The position numbers and the translations under genes were made by a program. Shown piece after piece: positions 27,061 to 38,200 of a stretch of 64,000 nucleotides of DNA (the first letter of the stretch is position 1; every line of letters starts with the position of its first letter). Origin of the DNA: an uncultured Bacteroidales bacterium (GTDB lineage Bacteria > Bacteroidota > Bacteroidia > Bacteroidales > Paludibacteraceae); contig ONEG01000004.1 of NCBI GenBank assembly GCA_900316845.1, forward strand, positions 1-64,000, in the 5' to 3' direction. Under the pieces are notes generated by a model. The model had not been told where the DNA came from, searched no databases, and worked only from the letters and a program-made list of their open reading frames with translations.

Positions 27061-28659
27061 ATGAAAAAAGTTAAGTATCTTTTGATTGTCTTGGTGGCGA
27101 TGACGGCAGTTTCGTGCCAGAAACGTGAGTTGAATACCCGCGTGAGCAACACCACCGGTTGGAATTATTTTGACCAACGTACAACTAATTTTGAGGCGAA
27201 CGAAGGAGTAGGAAACGTGAACCCTATCGGTATGGTTCCTATCCAGGGTGGTTCGTTCACGGTAGGTGAGAAGGATGAGTTCCTGACAGCTCCGCGTAAC
27301 AACGAGACCCGTACGCTGACGGTTAGTTCGTTCTATATGGACAAATATGAGGTAACTAACCTGAACTGGAACGAGTATCTCCACTGGTTAGACTTCGTGT
27401 TTGGCGCAGTAGCTCCGGAGTTGGTAGATCAGGCACGTCCGGACCACAAGGTATGGCGTGAGGATCTGGCGTACAATGACCCGTATGAGGACAACTATTT
27501 CGAGCACCCGGCGTTCTCGTTCTACCCGATTGTAGGTGTGACGTGGGAGCAGGCGATGGATTATTGCCAGTGGCGTACGGACCGTGTGAACGAGATGGCG
27601 TTGATCAATGCCGGCGCAATCGTTATTCCTCCGTTTGCTGACTTGCAGCCGACGGACGATGAGGGTTACAAGGACGAGTGGGAGCAGGAGACCGGCTACG
27701 AGATGTATTCGTATGAGGAGGTCAGCCCTGAGGATCCTGAGCAGACGGTAACGATGTACCGCCCGAGCTTCGAGTGGATTCGTGACAAGTTTGTATTCAA
27801 TACCGAGAAATATCTAATGGATGATACGTATGTACCGGAGTATGGTCGTCATCCGAAGACGGATAGCTATGGTGCGGAGCGTAAGGTGAATATCGCCGAC
27901 GGTATCTTCGTAACCGGTTATCGTCTGCCGACGGAGGCAGAGTGGGAGTTTGCTGCTTATGCTCCTGTAGCCGGCGAGGATGGTTTGACCATCGAGGGTA
28001 AGGTTTATCCGTGGAGCGGTTATCATCCCCGTGATATGAGTAAGAAGAACCTGGGTCAGATGCAGGCTAACTTCGTTCGCGGTCGTGGCGATATGATGGG
28101 TGTCAGCGGTGCGCTGAATGACCGTCGTGTGATCACCAACCCGGTGGATGAGTTTGCTCCGAACGATTTCGGTCTGTATAACATGGCCGGTAACGTGAAC
28201 GAGTGGGTAATGGATGTATATCGCGAGACGACCTATCAGGAGACCAGCGAGTATAACTCCTACCGTGGTAATATCTACAGCCGTCCGGTACTGGATGACA
28301 ATGGCAAATTCGAGATGGACTCTGTAGGCCGTATCAAGATCACCTGGGGTAAAGAGGATGATAAGCGTGACGTGCTGGACGGCGATTTCGCCAGCCTGAT
28401 CGACACCGATTATCCGCTGGATACCGTTGGTGTAGCTAACCTGAGCGAGGTGAAGACCGATCCGACGGATATCTTGGCTCCGCGCGTAACGAAGAAGAGC
28501 CGTGTATATAAAGGTGGTTCGTGGGCTGATCGTATCTATTGGTTGAACCCCTCTACCCGTCGTTACATGGATCAAGACAAGGCTTCGTCCAAGATCGGTT
28601 TCCGTTGTGCTATGAGTACGCTGGGTGACCAGATCCCGGGTACGCCGGTTCAGCGTTAA
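27061..28659 (+). CDS. gldJ: GldJ-like T9SS/gliding lipoprotein
   Basis: I start at ATG 27061, which gives a lipoprotein signal (MKKVKYLLIVLVAMTAVSC, lipidated cysteine at residue 19). The body is an FGE-sulfatase/SUMF1-like fold with YEVTNLNWNEYLHWLDF, YPIVGVTWEQAMDYCQWRTD, YRLPTEAEWEFAA, NDFGLYNMAGNVNEWV, VYKGGSWADR and IGFRCAMS. This order and the extra inserts match GldJ better than PorK/GldK, and no gldL-N genes follow. GldJ-family proteins sit in the outer membrane facing the periplasm and are needed for type IX secretion in gliding Bacteroidota. It is the only core-secretion-like gene in the window. gcvH follows after 38 bp. Confidence 0.8.
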   Translation: MKKVKYLLIVLVAMTAVSCQKRELNTRVSNTTGWNYFDQRTTNFEANEGVGNVNPIGMVPIQGGSFTVGEKDEFLTAPRNNETRTLTVSSFYMDKYEVTNLNWNEYLHWLDFVFGAVAPELVDQARPDHKVWREDLAYNDPYEDNYFEHPAFSFYPIVGVTWEQAMDYCQWRTDRVNEMALINAGAIVIPPFADLQPTDDEGYKDEWEQETGYEMYSYEEVSPEDPEQTVTMYRPSFEWIRDKFVFNTEKYLMDDTYVPEYGRHPKTDSYGAERKVNIADGIFVTGYRLPTEAEWEFAAYAPVAGEDGLTIEGKVYPWSGYHPRDMSKKNLGQMQANFVRGRGDMMGVSGALNDRRVITNPVDEFAPNDFGLYNMAGNVNEWVMDVYRETTYQETSEYNSYRGNIYSRPVLDDNGKFEMDSVGRIKITWGKEDDKRDVLDGDFASLIDTDYPLDTVGVANLSEVKTDPTDILAPRVTKKSRVYKGGSWADRIYWLNPSTRRYMDQDKASSKIGFRCAMSTLGDQIPGTPVQR

Positions 28660-28697
28660 GAGAGTTTGAAAGTTTAGAGATAAAAGTTTAAAGAAAT

Positions 28698-29072
28698 ATG
28701 AATTTTCCTGAAAATATCAAGTACACGAGCGAGCATGAGTGGATTCGTGTGGAAGGCGATGAGGCATACGTAGGTATTACCGATTATGCACAGTCGGAGT
28801 TGGGTGAGATCGTCTTTATCGACGTGCCTACAGTAGGCGAGACGGTAGGTCAGGGCGAGGTCTTCGGATCCGTAGAGGCCGTTAAGACCGTGAGTGACCT
28901 GAATATGCCGGTATCGGGTGAGGTGCTGGAGCTGAACGAAGAGTTGGACGCAGCACCGGAGTTGGTCAACAACGACCCGTATGGCAAGGGATGGATCATC
29001 AAGATCAGCGTCAAGGATGCATCGGAGCTGGATAAGCTGATGGATGCAGCGGCATACGAGGCCAGCCTCTAA
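28698..29072 (+). CDS. gcvH: Glycine cleavage system H protein
   Basis: GcvH shuttles the aminomethyl group on its lipoyl arm between the P, T and L proteins. The lipoyl-attachment lysine is residue 63 in [10 protein letters not shown], and the flanking hammerhead fold sequence is intact ([20 protein letters not shown]). The length of 124 residues is typical. It lies 38 bp downstream of gldJ without an obvious promoter, so it is likely co-transcribed. gcvP and gcvT are not in the window. A terminator follows at 29108. Confidence 0.97.
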   Translation: MNFPENIKYTSEHEWIRVEGDEAYVGITDYAQSELGEIVFIDVPTVGETVGQGEVFGSVEAVKTVSDLNMPVSGEVLELNEELDAAPELVNNDPYGKGWIIKISVKDASELDKLMDAAAYEASL

Positions 29073-29107
29073 GCGTACACGCGGACGCGCACGCGTATTA
29101 AAATAAG

Positions 29108-29140
29108 GAGAGTACCTATCGGGTGCTCTCTTTTGTTTTA
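29108..29140 (+). terminator. Terminator after gcvH
   Basis: GAGAG..ACC pairs with GGT..CTCTC around a short loop, followed by TTTTGTTTT. Confidence 0.75.
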
Positions 29141-29193
29141 TGTAATCTTTACTTTACAAAAGTGAGAAAATAATCACTTTTTTGCTCTTTTTG

Positions 29194-29224
29194 TTGCGTA
29201 TATCACAAAAAAAGTGTAAATTTG
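29194..29224 (+). promoter_or_regulatory. Promoter of giant adhesin 29285
   Basis: TTGCGTATATC (TTG 29194-29196), a 20-bp spacer and TAAATTTG 29217-29224, 60 bp before the ATG. Confidence 0.75.
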
Positions 29225-29284
29225 CGCCCAAATTTTTGCTTTTTATTAGCAGTTAGACAAAAAATCATTAATTATTTATAAAGT

Positions 29285-32200
29285 ATGAAGAAACATTTAC
29301 TCATGTTTTTGGTAGCCGTGATGGCTGCAACAATGAGTCTCAATGCCCGCGTGGTCTTGATTGACGATGGCTTTGAGAATGGTATTCAGGAGTCCGTATG
29401 GACCCAGGAGTTTGTGTCTGGGCAAATGCCATGGGGCGTAGAGAGTGCGGAGGAGAACCTGATGTGGCCGAGTACGGTTCAGGAAGGTTCTTACCGTGCC
29501 TATTTGCGTAACAACACAGGTGAGACACAGGGGTATGTAACCCGTCTGGTGAGCCAGGTGATGAACCTCAGCCCGATGAAAGTCAGGATGCCGTCTCTGT
29601 CCTTCTGGTTTGCCAATCCCAGATGGGGTGCGGATCGTGATACGTTGCGTGTGTTATATCGGGCCAATTCCTATACGGGATGGAAGACGATGGCGGAATT
29701 GAGTTCGGAGGGCTCCGATTGGCAGTTCGTTAAGTTATCCCTTCCGGAAGTAAGTTCGACTTACCAGATTGCTTTTGAAGGAAAGGATAATTTGGGTCGT
29801 GGTATCGTCTTGGACGCAATTAAGTTACAGGGTGCGCCGGAATGTACGATTCCCGAAAGAATCACGGTGTTTAATAAAGGAGCCGGAAAAGTGAATATCG
29901 CTTGGTCGGCAAGTTGGGACGCCAATTTCTTTGAGGTGATTGTTTCGAAGGACACCATCGATCCGGATCGTATAGAGGAAATCGAGATAGAGACACCGGA
30001 GATAATTGCTTTCCATGGCAACGTCAGCGCGCTCGAGCAGAACTGCAATGTCGATCTTGAGTCCGGCGAGTTCTATCTGGTATATATCCGTTCTATATGT
30101 GATGAAGAGATCAGCGCATGGAGCAGCGAAGCATCGGAAGATGGTCCGTACGGGTTCCGTGTCCGCATGACCAAACAAGTGCCGTTCACGGAGCATTTCA
30201 ACTATACTTCCGGTACGGTACGTGATGTCGATTGGAACTGGGGGAGTAATACCGGTAACACGAACCCGTATGTGAACTCTTCGACGAAGGGAAACGCTCG
30301 TGCCAATTACTCGCCGGATACTACGGCAGCTGTGATTTTCTCGGGTGGAACGACCTCTTCGCCTTCGACCTTCATCCCGGCGGACCGCTATGTCTATATG
30401 GCTACGCCGGCCTTGACGGATTCGACGAACGATAATTTCCATGTGAATCAATGTCAGGTGCATTTCTGGAGCACTGTCTATACGAATACCGGCCGTCAGT
30501 ATGGCCGTGGTATCATCGTCGGTGTAATGACCAATCCGGATGACGTGAAGTCTTTTACAGCGGTGGACACCATCACGGTGTGGGGTAATAAGACTTTCCA
30601 GGAGAATATCGTGGACCTCGGTTCTTATCAGGGTAACGGTGCGTATGTGGCTTTCATGAGCCGCTATGACCGCCAGAACCTGTTCTACATGGATAACTTG
30701 TCCATTGAGTATCGCAAGGATGTCAATAAGGTAACCGAGGTCACCGTCAATCCCCGTGATACGTATGCGGATATCTCCTGGAACGGCAATGCCGCTTCGT
30801 ATGACGTGCTGATTACGAATGCGGAGGTGAATCCTAACAGCCCGGCTCAGGAGGCTATCGTAGATCAAGCTACGGTGACGGCCAATCACTATCAGTGCAC
30901 TGAGTTGGAGGCGGATCATAGTTGGAACAGGCCGTACTACGTGTACGTCAAAGCAGCCGGTACGGAGTGGTCTTACCGCCAGCCGTTCGTGACGGTAGCA
31001 CCGATGCGTGAGATCCCGTACACCTTTGATTTTGAGGCAGGTACGACTACGAAATATACTATCCCCGGTACGTCCGGCCAATATGTAACGGGCCTGGGTA
31101 TCTTCGGTAACAGTGGTACCTATCCGTCTGTTCAGGTAGGTGCGGCAAACAGTTACGCAGGTTCCGGTTCGCTGTATCTCAGTAAGCGTGGCGGTACGGA
31201 TGCCTGGATCACGCTCCCGATGGTGGCAGATCTGAGCGCAGTACAGCTGAAGTTCTACCTCAGCGGTGGTGCTACCTCTGATCAAGCGCATGCTACGGTC
31301 GGCGTGATGAGCAATCCGATGGATATCAACACCTTCGTGCCGGTGTCGCACTTTATGCTGAACGCCGCCGGTTTTACGCGTTGTTATGCGAACTTCGAGA
31401 ACTACTCCGGTCCGGAGGGCGTGATTGCTATCATGTGGGATGATGTGAAGAAGATGAGCGAGAACACCATCAATTATATTGATGAGATTACCGTGGAGGA
31501 ACTCTCGGATTGTGTTCCGCCGACGAATATCGAGTTGCAGATCGAGCCGGATTCGGTGACCGTTAGTTGGGAGATCTCGCAGGCCGACGAATGGGAGTTC
31601 TTCCTCTCTCGTGTGCCTATCAAAGAGTCCGACCGCGTGCATAAGACGAAGGCGGAGATCGAAGCTATCGGAGGTGTTGTAGTAGCCGAGACCTTGAACT
31701 GGTCCGACGCGGGCACGAAGCCGCAGTTCGGTTTCGGCGAACTCACCCCCCATGCGAACTACTATCTCTATGTCCGCGCTACTTGCGACATGGATTGGTG
31801 GAGCGAGACGATGTTCACTACGCCTTGCCGCGATGAGGCATTCCCCTATAAAGAGATGTTTGAGAACTATAACGCAAGCAGCTCGAATGCCGGCTGCTGG
31901 CAGTTAGCCGACTATTTAGGTGTGGGTTATCCGCAGATTTGTCAGCTCGGTTCATCTACAACAGCCAGCAACAAGGCGCTCAACCTCTACTCGTCCGGTA
32001 CAATTCACCGCTCGGTGGCTATCCTGCCGACGATTGAAGGAAACCTGTCGGATATGTTACTCGCGTTTGACGTGCGTTCCTATTCTACCGGTAGTGGAGT
32101 GGTGATCCTGGGTACCATGGAAGATATTGAGAATCAGGATAGCTTTGTGCCGTTTGATACTATTGAAGTGGACGGGGATGCGTTTAAGAAAGTGCGTATC

Positions 32201-35200
32201 TTGCTTTCTGACTATGAGCTGGCTTATAATCATTTGGCGATTACTTCCGGTTTGGGTAGTACTCTGATTATGAGCAGCGACGTGGTGATCGATAATGTCG
32301 AGTTGAAGGATCCCTCGTGTATCGAGCCGTATGATATCCGTCAGTCCTCGTATGCGCCGCATGACATCCATCTGACGTGGAACGGTACGACCGATAACGA
32401 CACCTGGGAGGTGAAGGTGCTGACTTCCAACGTGGCTACCATCGCTGTCAAGAACGGTACTTATGATCCGACCCTGGCGATTGTGAACGACACGCTGGTG
32501 GTTGGCAAAAGCTTCCAGTTGGGCGGACTGAATTCGCAGAGCACCTATTATTTCTATGTTCGTGGTCTTTGTGGTGACAGTATGTGGGTGAGCATGCCGG
32601 CTAACACCTCTTGCGAACTCCTGGATCCGACCAAGCCGAACAGAGAGACCTTTGAGTCTTATTCGGAGAACACGTTGCCGTCTTGCTGGATAGGTGGCGT
32701 ACGGGTGCCGACAGGAACCCTGCCTTATGTCTATACGGTCAACAGTAATAAAATGCTGCATATCCACCAATCTACGAGTACTTCGCCGTCATGGGTGGCT
32801 TCACCGGAGATCAAATGCGATACGCTGACTTCTATCATGGTGTCCTATGACTTCAGTACCTATAATAATAGTGAGACCTGTGTATTGGGTGTCATGACCG
32901 ACCCGACCGATCTGGGCACGTTTGTTCCTCTTGACTCGGCATCCAGTACCGGCTCATCCGATATAAGGTCGGTGGCGTATGACTTGAGTGAATACGCTCA
33001 TCTGATTCCTGCGGCAGCCAAATATATCGCATGGAGAGGTAAATACGGAGATGACGACTGGGTTTATCTGGATAATATATCCTTTGTCTCCTTGGCTTGT
33101 CCGATGACCAAACCGGGTATCTCCGAGTTGACCGGATCGAGTGTTAGCGTCAGCAGTGGTCTGCGTACGGATGACCGGTGGATCCTGCTCGTTACGAACC
33201 ATGCGGTAAGCGCAGATAATCTCGCTGATGAGGACTACCAAGTGCCGGAGGCATGGATCCTTTATCGCGACACTCTGGACCAAGGCATTCGTTCGAAGGA
33301 GGTCTTCGGTCTGGAGGGACAGACGAGATATTACATTGCTACTGCAGCGCTTTGCGACGATGCAATGGGTACGTGGAGCACGATGTCGTTCATGACGCCG
33401 TGTATAGCCAAGACGCCGGAGGCGTTAGGTACCGTTACTTTCTCCGCTGACGAAGGGTTCGAAACCGGTACGGGTGGTGAGATTCCGTGCTGGATGGTGG
33501 GAAGCAAATCGCAAGACGCTTCGGATAGTTATATCCCGTACATCGAGAATACCTCCAGCACCATGCATAACGGTAAGAACTACCTGAAGTTATATGACTA
33601 TGTATCTTCTTCTTCCAGTTACGTAGGCGCGTATGCGATCATGCCGGAGCTGGATGTGGATTCGATTAGCAAGTACCAGGTTAATTTCTGGGGCCGCAGT
33701 TATAACTCTACGACCTATAACAACCAGGTGATCGTAGGTGTGATAACCGATCCGAGTGACCTCAACACCTTTGTGGCTGTTGATACCCTGAACCTCAGTA
33801 AGAGTACTTGGGATCCGTATTCGGTAGGCTTTGAGAGCTATGAGGGTGACTATATGGGTGATCTGGGTCGGAACATTATGTTCCTCTCGGATTTCGGTAG
33901 TACCAACTATGCATATATCTCCGAGGTGTCGGTAGATCTGATTCCTAAATGCCGTCCTATCTCTTCCTTCACGGTAGATAGTGTTGGCGAGGATGCCGCT
34001 GTCATCAGCTGGAAGGGCTATCAGGACAGCTACCGCCTCTTGCTGGCGAACAAAGCGCTGGAGGAGTCGGAGAAGAAGACCTATCGGTATCTGCTGGATA
34101 CCATCGTCGATCATTCGGATAACATCCTGATTGAGAATCTGAAGCCGACATCCAGTTACTATGCGTACGCCCAAGGTATCTGTGAGGATGGCGATAGTAC
34201 CGCTATCTCCGTTACCTATGCCGCTATCCGCACGACCTGTCCTACCAAGAACGGTTCTCCGCTACCGTTCTTTGATGATTTCGAGAGTTATGAGAAAGGT
34301 GAACCTTCACCCGGATGCTGGCAGATTCTTTGTACAGGATCGCGTAGCATGACCTACCACGTCGTAAGGGAGAATGCCAACTCCGGTACCAATGCGATTG
34401 ATGTCTGGTCAACCTCTTCCAACGGTTGTTATATCGTTGTGCCTAAGGTAGATGCCGATTTGGCGAACCTGCGTCTTACCTTCGACGCTTGTTCTTATGG
34501 CGGCTCGTCGTCTACGAACATGTATGTCGGCGTAATGGCGGATGTGAATGATGTAACGACTTTCGTGTTGCTCAACACCTTCGATTTGGCGCCTACGGCT
34601 GCTTATACCCATTGCACGATGGATCTCTCCGAATACGAGCTCCCCTATGATAACCTCGTTATCACGTCCGGTATCCCCAATGTGACGCCGAATACCTATG
34701 ATAACTATCTGGATAACGTAGGTCTGGAGTATCTGGCTTCCTGTAATGCGCCGAAGCTCCGTTTCGTCGGTTCGTCCTTCACTACCGCTACGATAGCTCT
34801 CACGCCGGCAAAGGACGGGGATTCGCAATGGCAGTTAGTGGTGATTGACGAAGAGACCTACGCTACTATCGGTGATATCGCTCATTACCTCGAGGGCGCG
34901 ACGAAGATCGACGTCAACTCGACGAATGTAGAGCTGACCGGTCTGGAGTCTGCTTCCTCCTATTATATATTCGCGCGTGCGATATGTAGTGCCGAGGATA
35001 TCAGTACCTGGACCCGTAACCCGCTTAAGATCAGTACCCAGTACTATTTTGCGGAGAATTACTCCTTCGGCTTTGAGAAGACCGGCGAACTCTGGGAGCG
35101 CAGTCCGTATTCCGAGAGCGACAACTACTATCTCCATCCGGCGTTGAAGTCCGGACGCGACTCCGTGGGTACGGATATTCAGTCTTATCTCTATTGTCCG

Positions 35201-38200
35201 CACAGCCGCGAGAATACGGAGGACCTCTGGTGCGCTCGTACCGGTACCGGAGCTATGTTGCTCCATGCCGATGGGAACACCTACGGAGGTTATGTGATCT
35301 TCCCGTCGCTGGGCGAACCGAAGGATCGCTCCTTCAGCTTCAAAGCGCGTCCGGGATATGTCGATGGCGATTCGAAACTCCCGAAACATACCTTCCCCGC
35401 TCAGTTTGAGATAGGTACGATTGATAAGGAAAGAGGCTTCGAGACCTATCAGACGCTGGCTACGCTGCACTTGGATAAGTTAAACTCTACAACCAAGGCT
35501 ACCGCGAAGAACAACCAGCTCTTCAGCAACTACTCGCTCGATCTGGATTCGGCTACTGTTGCTACCAAGCAGCTGGTACTCTACCTGCCGAAACAAAAGG
35601 GCGACACGGCGAATGTCTTCTTCGATGACGTGGCTTTGGACGCATCGAAAGGCTTCAGCCTCGTCTCGCTCAAGAAGGTGACGGCGGACGGCTCCAGCGC
35701 GTTGGTGGAATGGAACGCTATCGGTGGCCCGTGGAACCTCTATATCACGACGGCTGCGGGTGTAGCGGTAACGCAGTTCCTCAATCTCTCTACGACCTCG
35801 CAGCTCGTGGAGAACCTCAATCCGCAGACCGGGTATATCGCTCGTCTGGAGGCAGCGAATGTACCGACTGCAGCGAAGAGCTATGTGACAACCGACAAGT
35901 TGGCGTTCCATACGCTCTGTCTGGCGCTTGAACCCGATGCGCAACACGCCTTCGTTTGGAATTTCGATAACCCCAACGACTGGGAGAAGAACGATGTCTT
36001 GGCCGGTGAGGCGGCTGACTCGCTGTACTTCAAGCCGGCTTGCTTCACCGTCGGTACGACCTACGACACGCCGGTGAACGGCTTCCAATGGCTCATCCAG
36101 CGTAAGGGATACGAGGCGGTAGGCCCGATGACCGGCTATAACGCATCCGCTCATGTAGAGGTAGGACGTAACGACAGCTATGCGCTGCGTATCTGTACCG
36201 CTATGAACACGGCGAACGCATACTTCAACTCGTTCATCGTTCTGCCGGAGCTCAATATCGGTCTCGACACGATGATGATCGAGTTCTACGGACGTTGCTT
36301 CACCAATTTCGATGAGACCTATCCTTCCGCTTCGGGGCGCGGTAAAATCACCGCTACCGCATGGTTGGGCAGTGGCTACAGCCGGTCTCTGGTAGTAGGT
36401 ACCTTGACCGACCCTGCTGATTTCAGTACCCTGCAAGTCATCGATACCGTCACCTATTCCCACACCGATCTGACCACCAATACGAACGTCAACAACGATC
36501 CCGATGGTCTCCGTTACTGGGAGCAGATGCGTCTGCCGCTGACCGGAGCACAGGGTAAATATATCGTCCTCTTCCAGCCGGCGCCGGGTCTCTTCTATCT
36601 CGATGACCTGAGTGTGAAACCGATCGGAAATACGATGTTTGCGCCTACCGGTACGCGCATCTCGGATATCACGACGACCACGGCGGACATAGCTTGGAAC
36701 ACGCGCTATCCGAACCTGGATGCAGTCGTTGTTCTCTACGGTCCTATGGGCCAGGAGATCTTCCGGGACACCATCAACGGTACCCGGTACCAACTGACGA
36801 ACCTCCAGCCGGGAATGAACTATCGCTGGATCGTTTATCAGATCAAGGGGGATGAGGCATCTCCGGCTTCCAAGCCGTTCACCTTTGTTACGGAGTGCGC
36901 TCCTATCGCGCCGGAGTACTATTCCGGCTTCGAGCCGCGAGAGGGATGGGCTGCTATCAACGGCCAGAATGCGTATATCCAAAACCTCTGCTGGTACTAT
37001 GGAGATGCGCTCCAAGGCACTTGGACATCTTCGACATACGACCCGTATAACCAGGAGAATACCGCCGCCTTCAAGTACAGCTACTCCGGCGAACATGCGC
37101 TCGCTATGCGTGCTTCCTATAGCAGCCGTGCGGCGGCATCCTATCAGCCGTATGTAGCCCTGCCTCAGATGGATGTACAGGCGTACGACACGCTGCAGGT
37201 TCACTTCCTCATGCGTCCGGCGTATGTATCCGCCGCGAACGACTCCGTCCTGCAATCCTTCACGGGTTCGGCGTACTCGAAGTCGGTTATCGTCGGTACT
37301 ATGACCGATCCGGCGGATGCAGCTACGTTCATGCCTATCGATACCGTCACCTATGATGGTACGCTCTCTACGGCTAACGGAGCTAACCCGGCGAACAACT
37401 TCCTCTTCCAGGATTGCCGCGTGGAGCTCAGAGGCGCTACGGGACCGTATATCGCGCTCATGACTTCTTTCTATGCGAAGGGTAGCTCGGCGCAGAAATC
37501 CGGTGACTACGTTTGGATTGACGAGCTCTCCTTCGAGCGCATCTCCGAGTGTAAGGATCCGACCGGACTCGGGACCCTGACTATCGGTAGTACCCATGCC
37601 GATCTCACCTGGAACGGCATCGACTCCGCCGGCAGTTATCTGCTGCAGGTATCGACCGATCCGTATTTCGCAGACGAAGAGGCCTTTGTCTTCAACGGTA
37701 CGGTGAAATCGAACTCTTGCAGAGTGGATCACTTGGAGCCGCAAACGACCTACGTATGGCGTGTTCGGGCGATCTGTGGCGAGCGCTGGGGTGAGAGTGC
37801 TTTCTCCCAGAAAGCGACCTTCAAGACCTCGCGTAGCCCCTACTTCCTCGAGGAGTGTACTACGAGCCTCAACGCCAACGAGTGGACCTTCAGTAAGACC
37901 CACGCGGACATCATCGTCGATTCGACAGGTGTCATCACACGCGGTGTGGATAACTGGGGCTTCACACGTACGACGAACAACTACGGACTTGAGGGCCCGC
38001 ACTATGTGGCACAAGGCTACTCTGCCGACTTCCACTGGCTCGTTACCCCGAACTTCTACCTCCCGGAGAACGATAGTGTACATTTCTCCATGGATCTGGC
38101 ACTTACGGCTTGTAACACCGCCCATCTGGCTACGTCCAACGCCGTGACCGACAACGATATGAAGGATGACTTCTTCTTCATGATCATCATCTCCGACGAT

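Noticed and set aside
27061..28659. PorK/GldK identity for the lipoprotein
   Set aside because: The motif order and inserts fit GldJ better and no gldL, gldM or gldN genes follow.
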